A DNA stretch of 64,000 bases. Origin: Candidatus Latescibacterota bacterium (GTDB lineage Bacteria > Latescibacterota > UBA2968). The position numbers were made by a program, and so were the translations under genes. Location: NCBI GenBank assembly GCA_022824945.1, contig JAJDYX010000027.1, positions 62,001-126,000 of the forward strand. Direction: 5' to 3'. Shown here piece after piece: positions 1 to 7,676 of this stretch. Every line of letters begins with the position of its first letter. The stretch's first letter is position 1. Under the pieces are notes generated by a model, which saw nothing but the letters and a program-made list of their open reading frames with translations, did not search any database and was not told the origin of the DNA.

Positions 1-176
1 TTGATAAGACTGGCAACGATGGAGCCGACCGCGAGCAGGATAATAGCCCACAGCTTGCGATCAATGGACAGATAAAGTTTTTCCATAACTTCAAGGCGTT
101 TTTCGCTTTGTTCTGCTGCACCTTCAAGCCAAGACGTTTTTTGTTCTACTTCGCGTATGCGTTCCGCTTTGGTCAT
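1..176 (-). CDS. Small membrane-anchored coiled-coil protein, 3' end beyond window
   Basis: Only the first 58 codons are inside the window. The minus strand starts with ATG at 176, preceded by a clear AAGGA ribosome site. The N-terminus is highly charged (MTKAERIREVEQ) and helix-prone. A hydrophobic stretch at about residues 42-58 (LWAIILLAVGSIVASLI) looks like a membrane span. The architecture, a short coil followed by one span, matches the protein encoded at 606-989. The start lies 12 bases after the stop of the upstream small gene, so the two are probably cotranscribed. No family is recognised and the function is unknown. Confidence 0.55.
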   Translation of the reverse strand, partial: MTKAERIREVEQKTSWLEGAAEQSEKRLEVMEKLYLSIDRKLWAIILLAVGSIVASLI

Positions 177-188
177 TGGAACGATCCT

Positions 189-344
189 TTAATGAGTGTG
201 TGAAGTCAAAGCCCAGTGGATCCACATGGTTTGCAGGACAAACAATGTTACAAGGATGGTGATAATGGCGCCGGTGAAGGCAAACAATTGTGTCCATCGC
301 ACGATCAGCACCCCGTGTAAGTCGTCTTTATTTTGTGTTGCCAT
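189..344 (-). CDS. Small single-span membrane protein, 51 aa
   Basis: ATG at 344 follows an AAAGGGA ribosome site and runs 51 codons to TAA at 189-191. The protein begins with a polar stretch (MATQNKDDLHG) and has one long hydrophobic helix at about residues 18-42 (including FTGAIITILVTLFVL), then a short polar tail ending HTH. It is followed after 12 bases by the coiled-coil gene at 176. The good ribosome site and membrane-protein composition support a real gene. No family is recognised; it may partner with the neighbouring small membrane proteins. Confidence 0.55.
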   Translation of the reverse strand: MATQNKDDLHGVLIVRWTQLFAFTGAIITILVTLFVLQTMWIHWALTSHTH

Positions 345-605
345 AGTGTGTCCCTTTTGTGCGAGAAGCTAAAAAATTGCCACAAGATATTGTGTTCTGT
401 TTGGCCGATGATGTTGTTTGGCAATAGTATCAATTATTGAAACGGTTGTCAAGGGGTTGGCATAAAGTTTTTTCAAGTAATCTTCAAACTTTCTGGCCCA
501 AAAGAGATGATGTAGGTTTCTATCGTTGTTTCTCCTTCGCTTGCGCGGTCTCGTATTGGGAACCGTTGTTCTGATAACCCATTGAATAGACCTCACAAGA
601 ATCGC

Positions 606-989
606 TTACCCTTTGAAATAGGTCAGTAAACTGATAATAATAACCGCAACTGCAATGAGCAAAGACAACCATTTTATAGTTTGCCCTTCCACGCGGTTGA
701 TATCGCTTTTTAAGGTGGTCTCCACGCGGTTGATATCGCTTTTTAAGGTGTTTTCTACACGGTTGATATCGTTTTTTAAGGAGTTTTCCAGGCCATTGAA
801 TCCCGCGTCCATCTGGTTGATCAATTGCTCAAAACGACTGATCGTTTGCTCTTCTATACGGTTAATATCTTTTGTGTTCTGTTCGGTCTGGTCGCCAACC
901 CCAACCCCATTTTTTTCAATATTAATTAACCGCTGGTCTTGTTCGGCCACTTTCTTTTCAAGCCGTGCTATCTTCTCGGAATCTGTCAT
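606..989 (-). CDS. Coiled-coil protein with C-terminal membrane span and internal 11-residue repeats
   Basis: This 127-residue protein is a predicted coiled coil over residues 1-103, followed by a single hydrophobic span near the C-terminus (about 105-123, LSLLIAVAVIIISLLTYF). An 11-residue unit of the type INRVEnTLKSD is repeated about three times before the span; it is encoded by 33-base direct repeats. The start ATG at 989 has an AGGAAGA ribosome site. The layout resembles short tail-anchored coiled-coil proteins (DUF1640/XhlA-like in shape), but I cannot assign a family. Topology is probably a cytoplasmic coil with a C-terminal anchor. Two further short membrane proteins lie just beyond on the same strand. 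Confidence 0.7.
   Translation of the reverse strand: MTDSEKIARLEKKVAEQDQRLINIEKNGVGVGDQTEQNTKDINRIEEQTISRFEQLINQMDAGFNGLENSLKNDINRVENTLKSDINRVETTLKSDINRVEGQTIKWLSLLIAVAVIIISLLTYFKG
691..789. repeat. Three tandem 33-base coding repeats
   Basis: Units beginning at 691, 724 and 757 share the core ACGCGGTTGATATCG and a following TTTTTAAGG. The spacing is exactly 33 bases, so the reading frame is kept. They encode the 11-residue heptad-like repeat of the coiled-coil protein at 606-989. A fourth, degraded unit follows. Copy number may vary by slippage. Confidence 0.85.
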
Positions 990-1121
990 GACAATTCATC
1001 TTCCTTTTTTATTTTCATGCCGCTGTTTGACCACCGATACAGGTCAAAACTCTTGACTATGTGATAATTTTACTCAAAATCTATATGCAAATCAAGGGCG
1101 ATTGCGATAAATATTTGAAAT

Positions 1122-1157
1122 AAAAAAAGCACCCAGGTTTCGTTCGGGTGCTTTCTG
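1122..1157 (-). terminator. Rho-independent terminator of the ExbB-PEGA operon
   Basis: AAAGCACCC (1126-1134) pairs with GGGTGCTTT (1146-1154). On the minus strand the hairpin runs into a T tract (complement of the A run at 1122-1128). It lies about 100 bases past the stop of the last gene of the minus-strand operon ending at 1261, which fits a terminator for that operon. Confidence 0.75.
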
Positions 1158-1193
1158 TTTGTTGAAAAAGGGTATTATCTGTGTTCACCTGAC

Positions 1194-1255
1194 GGGCAGG
1201 CACAAGGCACTGCCCCTACATTATCTGCGTCTATCTGCGTTTATCTGTGGATGCT
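1194..1255. repeat. Dispersed intergenic repeat, TATCTGCGT type, with a small hairpin
   Basis: GGGCAG (1194-1199) and CTGCCC (1210-1215) form a small inverted repeat. It is followed by ATCTGCGT-CTATCTGCGT-TTATCTGTGG (about 1221-1255). The complement of this core (ATCCACAG...ACGCAGATA) recurs with changes at 33159-33200, 56152-56200 and 63211-63266. No gene is seen in the 990-1260 gap apart from this repeat and the operon terminator. Confidence 0.6.
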
Positions 1256-1260
1256 TCTTC

Positions 1261-2961
1261 TCACAGCGCGAGGGCAACGCCTATACCGACAATGGGAATG
1301 AGCAGATATTTGAGAATCCCGCTGCGTTTGCCCTGGATGTTACCGAGGATAGATGTTTCCAATTTTTTATTTCCTGATTTGTAATACATGCATTCTGTAC
1401 CAGGAGTCGCAGCGATAGCAGTAACGCCGGGCCAAACGGGTTTGATGCCGCCCGTGGGATAGAGGATGATGTTTTCGCGATGGCGTTTGTAATCGCCCAT
1501 TTTGACCAGAAGCGCGTATTCTCGCCCAAAAGTAATTTGATCGGGTTGAACAATCGGGCCGAGTTCGTCCCCGACGACGGTTTGCAAGCGAACCGTATCC
1601 GACGCGGTCTTGGCGGTGGGTAACCACAAGCTGACACGCGGTGAGATGGGGAGAAAAGCGGGGGCATCGGAAATGCGGAATGAAATGGGAATGGCCATGT
1701 TTTGCGTGTCTTTGAGCATGTAATGGCCTTTGGGAAGGGTGAGGGAAAACTCTTGCTCCCGATTGGCGATGTTGTCGTTCAGGATGTGTTCGGCAAGGAC
1801 AACGAGGCTGTCGTACATGGCCTGTTCGCGCGGTGATGTGACCGGGGGCACGGGTGCTTCTCGCGTGAAGCGCACCTGTTCAAAGCGCAGAGTATTGGGG
1901 TGCATGTTGCGAATGGCGAGCCAGGCCGCATTTACGTTGACATCTAATCGACCGAGATGAGTGTGCCATTGTTCGGCAAAGCGCATGAGGTCACCCAATC
2001 GTTGAGATGTTTTACCGGGAAGGGGATTGGGTTCCTGTTCAATGGGAAACGGGGAAAGCTCACGGGATTCTCGGAAGAGTCTGTGCGCTTCTGAGAATCG
2101 GCGGTATTTGCCGAGTACAATGCCGCGATACACGTCAATTTGCGACAGCACACGGAGCAGGCTGCGTTCGCTTTTTCCCATAAGCTTCATCGTGCGTTCT
2201 AATTCGCGCGTCTGGTGACTATAGTATTTCAGGTCTTCGATAAAAGGCGTCAAGCGCGGATCGCTGAGGCGGATAGACGCATTGGTTTCAACCGCGGGTG
2301 CTGTTTCGCCAATGGCCAGAGCAGCGGCGAGGAGTTGCGCGCTTTCGGCGAGGTATTGGTCTGCGATATCCACGAGACCGGGTATGGACAACTCCGTGAG
2401 CGGTAGCGGATTGCGGGTAAGCCTAATTTCTATGAGTTTGCCGCGCGGGGGCAGAAAGAGGTCTTGTTCGATGAGGTTAAAGCCGGGTTTGCTGATTTCG
2501 AGGCGGTATTTGCCCACAAAGAGGTCCGACTGATATGCCACATTGCCGCGTCCGATGTTGATAAACCCGGTGATGGTCGTATCTTGATCTGCAAATCGAA
2601 GATGGATTTCTGCACCTAAGGCTGCGAGTTGATCTGACCGGATCTCCAGATGCGCTTTCTGGCGTATGAGCGCGATATGCACCGTATCTGCCAAAACGGT
2701 TGTCGTAAATGTGCGCGTGTAGGGCTGGTAGCCGTGTGCATACGCTTGAATTTTATCGCCAATGTCCAGCAACTTTTCTGTGACAAATGGGGTATAACCC
2801 GCTTCCTGCCCGTTGATGAAGACCTGAGCAACTGTGGGCTCTGAGCGGATGTGTATTTTTGTCTTGAGAAGCGTCCTCGGCGCAGGCTCTGTTTCTTGAG
2901 CCTGGATATGGAACGGTGTGGTCAGCAGGATGCAAAATAAAATGAATCTCAGGGTGTTCAT
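1261..2961 (-). CDS. PEGA-domain envelope protein with C-terminal membrane span
   Basis: The 566-residue product starts at ATG 2961, which overlaps the stop of the upstream TPR gene as ATGA; this and the signal peptide (MNTLRFILFCILLTTPFHIQAQ) fix the start. Residues about 35-95 form a PEGA domain (SEPTVAQVFINGQEAGYTP, then a GYQPY-type segment), a small surface beta domain. A second beta-rich segment follows, then a mixed helical region (about 230-400). A terminal hydrophobic helix (GILKYLLIPIVGIGVALAL) probably anchors it. It is the last gene of the ExbB/ExbD-like operon, so it is likely an envelope component of that complex. Its exact role is unknown. Confidence 0.8.
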   Translation of the reverse strand: MNTLRFILFCILLTTPFHIQAQETEPAPRTLLKTKIHIRSEPTVAQVFINGQEAGYTPFVTEKLLDIGDKIQAYAHGYQPYTRTFTTTVLADTVHIALIRQKAHLEIRSDQLAALGAEIHLRFADQDTTITGFINIGRGNVAYQSDLFVGKYRLEISKPGFNLIEQDLFLPPRGKLIEIRLTRNPLPLTELSIPGLVDIADQYLAESAQLLAAALAIGETAPAVETNASIRLSDPRLTPFIEDLKYYSHQTRELERTMKLMGKSERSLLRVLSQIDVYRGIVLGKYRRFSEAHRLFRESRELSPFPIEQEPNPLPGKTSQRLGDLMRFAEQWHTHLGRLDVNVNAAWLAIRNMHPNTLRFEQVRFTREAPVPPVTSPREQAMYDSLVVLAEHILNDNIANREQEFSLTLPKGHYMLKDTQNMAIPISFRISDAPAFLPISPRVSLWLPTAKTASDTVRLQTVVGDELGPIVQPDQITFGREYALLVKMGDYKRHRENIILYPTGGIKPVWPGVTAIAATPGTECMYYKSGNKKLETSILGNIQGKRSGILKYLLIPIVGIGVALAL

Positions 2962-4334
2962 GGGGAGGTGTCCTGTTTTTTGCTGAGTAGCGCGCTGCTG
3001 TGCTTTTCTTCGAGTTGACGCGCTTGCACATAGTTGCCCTGACTTTTGGCAATCCGATGAAATTCTTCCCAGTAGCGTTCTGGCGCGATGCGATAGGCCA
3101 TTTCCGCGGCCTGATATGCTCTGTCTCCCACATTTTGCAGATCGGAGTTGAAATAGGCAATCGCCAGGGTGATCAGGGCTTCGCCGCGGTCTTGCCAGCC
3201 AAAGGAGGTTACGGGATAAATGGTTGAAATGGCCTCGCTGTACGCGCCTTCTTTGAGTTTTACGCTCGCCAAACTGAGCGAAAGCCCGCCATAGGTATCG
3301 CACACTCTCGGTTCGTATTGGTTGTGCGCGTATGCGTATTTGGCATATTCAACGGCTTTGGGCAAGTCGTCCCGGTAAGCGGTGAAGGCCATGTCGAGAT
3401 AGAGGGCGGCGCGAGAGGTGTCGGATCTCGCATAGACCAGAGCGCGTTGCATGGCGTGGATTGCGCGGTTGGCTTCTTCTTCCTTGCTGTGGCGCAATCC
3501 CTTGAGACGGTAGATGGCACAGCGCATGTTATAGCCGCCGTCAAAGCGCGCGGCAGCGAGCACTTGATTGAACCAGTCGGGGTTGTCGCCCAAAACGCCG
3601 CGGGAAGATGCGGCGGCAATTTTGGGGATGTAAAAATCGGGTTCTATGCCTTCAAAATTCGCCTGCCCGGCGGTCTCGATCAGGTTCAGACTGTTTTCGA
3701 TATAGACGCTTAAATAAGCCTGGAGGGTATCGCTCATGCTGCTGCGTTGCGGCGCGGCATAGACAATTTCCTTTTGCTCTCTGCCGAGAATCGCCATCCA
3801 AATGTCTCGCAGACCACCCTCTGCGAGATGCCATATCCGGTGCAGGGAGTCAATTGTTGCGGGTTGAAAGCGCGTGGGTATCCAGGTGCTGTCTCGCAAT
3901 TCTGGCGGGGGCAAATCCAGCGGCAGGGGTTGGCGGTTGTTTTCGCGTTCGAGCACGAAGTTGGCACGCGCCATCGCGTATTTGACGGTGAGCCGTCCCA
4001 ATTCGTAGCGAACATCGGGGTCTTGCTCGCGGTCGAGTGCGGTGCGGTAGGCGTCGGCACTTTTTCTGAGCAGGTCCAATCGGTTGGGCGCGTCCTGGCC
4101 CGTGTCGTAGGCGCGCTCGCCTGCCGTGCCCAGCCAGATATAATAGGCACTGGTAAAGATGAGGGCATGGTTGCACGCGCGCTCGAAATGCGCGACGGCT
4201 TCGAGGTATCGCCCGAGCGCGTAAGCACTGCGGCCTTGCTCGAAAGCCTGATAGGCGAGGGCATCGTCCTTTTCTTGGGCAAGGGTAAGGGATGGTAAAA
4301 TCAAAAAAGCGAGGATAAGAGTTATTTTTTTCAT
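2958..4334 (-). CDS. Exported TPR-repeat protein
   Basis: The N-terminus from ATG 4334 is a classic signal peptide (MKKITLILAFLILPSLTLAQ), followed by a tetratricopeptide unit (YQAFEQGRSAYALGRYLEAV). More helical repeats run through the protein, e.g. near the C-terminus (GDRAYQAAEMAYRIAPERYW). A GTG at 4346 is an alternative start; it overlaps the previous stop as GTGA and would add four residues. The product is probably periplasmic or lipid-face helical scaffold material. It is coupled by an ATGA overlap to the PEGA gene and sits behind the ExbB/ExbD-like genes, suggesting a structural partner in one complex. Enzyme motifs are not seen. Confidence 0.8.
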   Translation of the reverse strand: MKKITLILAFLILPSLTLAQEKDDALAYQAFEQGRSAYALGRYLEAVAHFERACNHALIFTSAYYIWLGTAGERAYDTGQDAPNRLDLLRKSADAYRTALDREQDPDVRYELGRLTVKYAMARANFVLERENNRQPLPLDLPPPELRDSTWIPTRFQPATIDSLHRIWHLAEGGLRDIWMAILGREQKEIVYAAPQRSSMSDTLQAYLSVYIENSLNLIETAGQANFEGIEPDFYIPKIAAASSRGVLGDNPDWFNQVLAAARFDGGYNMRCAIYRLKGLRHSKEEEANRAIHAMQRALVYARSDTSRAALYLDMAFTAYRDDLPKAVEYAKYAYAHNQYEPRVCDTYGGLSLSLASVKLKEGAYSEAISTIYPVTSFGWQDRGEALITLAIAYFNSDLQNVGDRAYQAAEMAYRIAPERYWEEFHRIAKSQGNYVQARQLEEKHSSALLSKKQDTSP

Positions 4335-4342
4335 AAGCGATC

Positions 4343-5713
4343 TCACGGGTTGCTCAAGGCGCGGTCGAGGAAGTGAATGCCCCGGCGCGCTTCAGTTTCG
4401 ATGTGAAGTGCTCTGTCTATGCCCGAGCGTGCGAAAATTTGAATGTCGTCGAGTTGCCCCATGCGAAAGGTGAGGATAAATGCGACGCCATCGGCAAACT
4501 GTACTTTGGCTTTGTCTGGGGCCAATGTGAGTTGGGCGTTTTTGTATGTTCTGTTTTGCGGCGTTTTCAGGCGAGAGAGTGCGCGCTGGATGCGGGTGAG
4601 GCGCACAAGTTCTGTCGAGAGGCCAGCCGATGTGTGAAAGCTGGAAAAACCAATGCGTCCGGCTGGTCGGTAGCCTTTGAGGTCGGCGGGTTCCGCTTTT
4701 TGCTCGGGCTGATCTTTGCCCGCGCCTGCTGATGGCAATGTTGCAGAAGCGGGCGCTAACCTGGTCATAGTGGGGCGCGCGACATGGACTTCTGGTCGAG
4801 AACCAAAAAACGACGATGGGTTTGTACCTCTGTCCAGATTGGGCGCCGAAACGCGGGGCGGTGTTTTCAATCCGCCGAGCGATGCGCCGAGCGGCCTGTC
4901 GAGTTTGCGCGGAATATCGGGTAGAGAGGCAAGTGCCAATTTCGGTTTATCTGGCAGCGCGATTTTTGGACGGGGTACAGGCTCTGGAGCAGCCTGTACC
5001 CGGGGTTCTGGTTCCGATTTTGTTGCGCTGGCTTCTTCAGGTGTATTTTTGTTCATGTCAAAGATGCCCTGTGCGCTTACAAGCATTTCTTCAAAATTTG
5101 TGACAATGGCTTTAAATGCCCGCCCCTGTTGGGGGGGACTGAGTGCCAATAGCAAGATGATGCCCATCGCAAACGCACCGGCCAGTGCGGGCAAAAAGCG
5201 TTGCTGTGTGCGTTCAAAAGGGGTACAGGGCAAGCGTAGAATTTGCGGCTGGAGGGGCTGAACAGGAGTAAGGGCGATGGCGATTTCTATTTCAGACCGG
5301 CGATTGGTAAAGTGCGCCCATAGTTTGGAAAGCCCCAGGTAATTCTGTTTGGCCACAAGCACACAGGCTTCGTGGAAGATATGACCTTTGTAGCAGCGAT
5401 TGATGATTTCGCGCGAGGGCAACTTGAAATGGCTCGATGGCGAATCTGCGCTTGTTTCTCCCATGCGATTCTCCAGGCTGTCGGTTTCCGCTGGCGGGAC
5501 ATACCCCTGGTCCTGTAACTCTTTGGAGAGGCGTTCAAGAGCCTTGTGATAGTCACTCGCAAAGTCTTTGGGCGAGGAATAATTGCATGCTCGGCGCGCC
5601 TCAGACAAGTTGCGAGCGTGCAGTGTGGCCGATAACACGCCAAAGAGTTTGGGATGATCCCGTCGCAGGTTATCCATAGCACTTTGGATTAATTTTTTTT
5701 GTTGGGGAGACAT
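4343..5713 (-). CDS. Single-span protein with Pro-rich periplasmic linker, TonB-like layout
   Basis: The 456-residue product has a soluble helical N-terminal domain (about 1-165) with four Cys residues (43, 107, 117, 163), one membrane span at about 173-192 (FLPALAGAFAMGIILLLALS), a long Pro/Lys/Arg-rich linker (about 220-345, with KPKLALASLP and PRPKIALPDKP) and a small C-terminal domain (about 370-456). The linker-plus-terminal-domain arrangement resembles TonB or TolA. TonB, however, has only a short cytoplasmic N-terminus, while this protein carries a whole domain there. It starts 8 bases after the ExbD-like gene. I infer an energy-transducing or scaffold role; sequence homology to TonB is not evident. 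Confidence 0.65.
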   Translation of the reverse strand: MSPQQKKLIQSAMDNLRRDHPKLFGVLSATLHARNLSEARRACNYSSPKDFASDYHKALERLSKELQDQGYVPPAETDSLENRMGETSADSPSSHFKLPSREIINRCYKGHIFHEACVLVAKQNYLGLSKLWAHFTNRRSEIEIAIALTPVQPLQPQILRLPCTPFERTQQRFLPALAGAFAMGIILLLALSPPQQGRAFKAIVTNFEEMLVSAQGIFDMNKNTPEEASATKSEPEPRVQAAPEPVPRPKIALPDKPKLALASLPDIPRKLDRPLGASLGGLKTPPRVSAPNLDRGTNPSSFFGSRPEVHVARPTMTRLAPASATLPSAGAGKDQPEQKAEPADLKGYRPAGRIGFSSFHTSAGLSTELVRLTRIQRALSRLKTPQNRTYKNAQLTLAPDKAKVQFADGVAFILTFRMGQLDDIQIFARSGIDRALHIETEARRGIHFLDRALSNP

Positions 5714-5721
5714 ATTCTATT

Positions 5722-6252
5722 TTACAATTTTCTTTTTTGGCTTTCAAGCCCCCATTGTACGGTCTTAAATCCGCTATTGTTGAGGGCGTCGTACACGCCA
5801 ACGGTATAAGTCACGGTTGCATCGCGTTCAAAATAGAGGCGCACCAAAATGTCATTGGGCGCAAACCCATGTTGCGACTGTAGTGCGAGTAAAGCTTTTT
5901 TGACAGATAGAAATACAGCGCGTTCAATGCCAATCTGATCGTTGTCTGCGCGGTCTTGAAAGACCATGTGCTCTTCGGTGGCAATGCCACCTTTGTCAAA
6001 TTGCACATAGGATTTGCCGATGATGATCTGCAAAAATCGTTCATCTGTAGGGTGGGGAGCAGAGCCATCTTCGTCCGGTGCTTTGATAAAGTTGAGTTTT
6101 TGTGCGTGAACAAAGCGGTTGTGCAAATTTGCGAGATGAGTTTGCCACACGTTTTGAATAATAAAAAATGTCAGCAGCAAAAACAAGACATCAATAAATC
6201 CTTCGCCCGTGTCTAAAAGTGCTGCCAGAGGTCGCCTGTTGCGGTGTCTCAC
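5722..6252 (-). CDS. ExbD/TolR-like biopolymer transport protein
   Basis: Residues 19-36 (FIDVLFLLLTFFIIQNVW) match the ExbD/TolR membrane helix. This includes the Asp (D21) at the position that carries protons in ExbD and TolR. The remaining ~135 residues form a periplasmic domain. The length, 176 residues, is somewhat longer than the usual ~140. The start is GTG at 6252, overlapping the stop of the ExbB-like gene (GTGA), so translation is coupled. It should form the inner-membrane motor with the preceding gene. The periplasmic part diverges from textbook ExbD, so I do not assign the exact subfamily. Confidence 0.8.
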   Translation of the reverse strand: MRHRNRRPLAALLDTGEGFIDVLFLLLTFFIIQNVWQTHLANLHNRFVHAQKLNFIKAPDEDGSAPHPTDERFLQIIIGKSYVQFDKGGIATEEHMVFQDRADNDQIGIERAVFLSVKKALLALQSQHGFAPNDILVRLYFERDATVTYTVGVYDALNNSGFKTVQWGLESQKRKL

Positions 6253-7529
6253 GTCTCACGCCTCCCCTCTATCTGATAAAAATGCTGAATCAGGTTGAGC
6301 ATGCGCGCGCGATGTAGCAGGCTGCGGGCTTTGGTTTTGCGTATGAGGATCATGGATAGAATGCGTCCGAGAAATCCAATGGCTGTTGTGACGAGGGCAA
6401 AGTTGATGTAGTGTGCCATTTTGAGCTGGGTTTGGGCAGGGCCTTCCCCCACTTTCATGGTGTCTTCTAAAATTTTGAAGGCGTCTATCATGCCAATCAC
6501 GGTGCCCAAAAGGCCCATGGAGAGCGATAGAAGCCCCAACATGCCAAATCCTTCGGATAGGCGATCTTCGATTTCATCGAAGAGTAGATAGATTTTGTCG
6601 GTGCATCTCTCGACCAATCGCGCCTGATCAGATGCGATTTCAGATTCGACAGATGTGAGGATAGCATAGAGTTCTGTGTTTTCGGATAGGGCGTAATCGG
6701 CGTTGTATTGCCCACCCCATAGCAGGTTAATGCCCTGATTCTGAACGATTTGTGCGTCGGAATTGGTGAAGAAGCGATCGGGTGATAAGTCGTGAGACAA
6801 AACCTGGGCATAGCGCACAACCATATAGAAGGGCAAAGCGATCAGGAGCAAGATTAAAACTGTAGAAAGTGGACCGCTGATGTTGGAGATATAGCGTCCG
6901 ATGGATTCGGCCAAATCACCGCCGCGAACAACCGTGGGTACGGCATTGTCGGCGGCAAACGCGATTTGGATGTCCTCAAACTTGTGTTCGACCATTTGCG
7001 TATTGGGCGCAATGGGACCATCGGCTGTCTGGTCAAAGTCCATCGCATAGCTCCGGTTGTTGTACTGAAAGCTCAAATCGTCGATCACCGCACTGTGGCT
7101 GGCGTTGCGCGTGCGAATGACGAGGCTATCGACGGGCACGTCGGGTATTTCGATCCATTCGCGTTGCGTGCCGGTGTGATAGGTTACGTCACTTCCCTGT
7201 GTGTGTACGATTACGGCGATGGGTAAAAAGCGATCTACATTCTTGAAGCGGATATCCGTGACTGCAATTTTTTGTTTTGGATTGTCGGGTTGTTGGAATG
7301 TGACGGTAAGTGCCTTCCAAAAAGTTCCCCCCTGAAGGACTTGCCCACCTTGCAGCCCGGTGATAGCCCCATCGAGCCAGATTGCCGCTTTTGTGCAGAT
7401 ATAGAGGCCAATAAAGAGGGTAGCGAGATAAAGTACCACCTGGGCAATGGGGCTTTTTTTAAGAATGGGATGATTCATGATCTGTGCCATGTATTCGCGG
7501 TATTTGGACATGTAATAGGGAATCTCCAT
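6249..7529 (-). CDS. MotA/TolQ/ExbB-type proton channel protein with large periplasmic insert
   Basis: The C-terminal third holds the ExbB/TolQ hallmark (GMLGLLSLSMGLLGTVIGMI) and a second conserved helix (HYINFALVTTAIGFLGRIL). Unlike typical ExbB (~240 residues) this protein has 426. An N-terminal span (about 29-50) is followed by an extended domain (about 52-215, beta-rich) and a second span (about 222-245) before the cytoplasmic part. It is first in a five-gene operon. ATG 7529 lacks a ribosome site; an internal ATG at 7511 has GGAG 12 bases upstream and could be the true start. With the ExbD-like partner it should form a proton-driven motor. Confidence 0.8.
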   Translation of the reverse strand: MEIPYYMSKYREYMAQIMNHPILKKSPIAQVVLYLATLFIGLYICTKAAIWLDGAITGLQGGQVLQGGTFWKALTVTFQQPDNPKQKIAVTDIRFKNVDRFLPIAVIVHTQGSDVTYHTGTQREWIEIPDVPVDSLVIRTRNASHSAVIDDLSFQYNNRSYAMDFDQTADGPIAPNTQMVEHKFEDIQIAFAADNAVPTVVRGGDLAESIGRYISNISGPLSTVLILLLIALPFYMVVRYAQVLSHDLSPDRFFTNSDAQIVQNQGINLLWGGQYNADYALSENTELYAILTSVESEIASDQARLVERCTDKIYLLFDEIEDRLSEGFGMLGLLSLSMGLLGTVIGMIDAFKILEDTMKVGEGPAQTQLKMAHYINFALVTTAIGFLGRILSMILIRKTKARSLLHRARMLNLIQHFYQIEGRRET

Positions 7530-7614
7530 GTATGATATTGAGAGATCGATTTGCGAAATTTAAGGCTTTATCCCGAAATTATCCACCAAAACTTTTAACT
7601 ATACGGACTAAAAG

Positions 7615-7663
7615 AAGCCCCGTCTAAAATCGCTTGCACGATCTCGGATGAGGCTTTTTTTTT
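7615..7663. terminator. Hairpin terminator between cupin gene and ExbB operon
   Basis: AAGCCCCGTC (from 7615) pairs, with one mismatch and a wobble, with GATGAGGCTT (ending about 7656). It is followed by a T run on the plus strand and by CTTCTTTT on the minus strand. It lies just past the stop of the minus-strand cupin gene (7677) and ahead of the ExbB-like operon, so its likely role is to separate those two minus-strand units. Confidence 0.55.
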
Positions 7664-7676
7664 ACTCATCATTTCT

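Noticed and set aside
369-596. 75-codon minus-strand frame beginning MRSIQWVIRTTV
   Set aside because: GTG start without a ribosome site, unusual basic composition and no family resemblance. It fills the gap between two small membrane genes and is more likely chance. The 345-605 gap shows nothing else.
691-789. CRISPR-like short direct repeats
   Set aside because: Repeats are contiguous 33-base units with no spacers and keep a coding frame.
655-1056. 133-codon plus-strand frame with repeated TRLISLFK units
   Set aside because: Antisense shadow of the coiled-coil gene at 606-989; the repeats come from the 33-base units.
2962-3303. Long upstream extension of the PEGA gene
   Set aside because: The extension overlaps the TPR gene antiparallel in frame only by chance; signal peptide and the ATGA overlap place the start at 2961.
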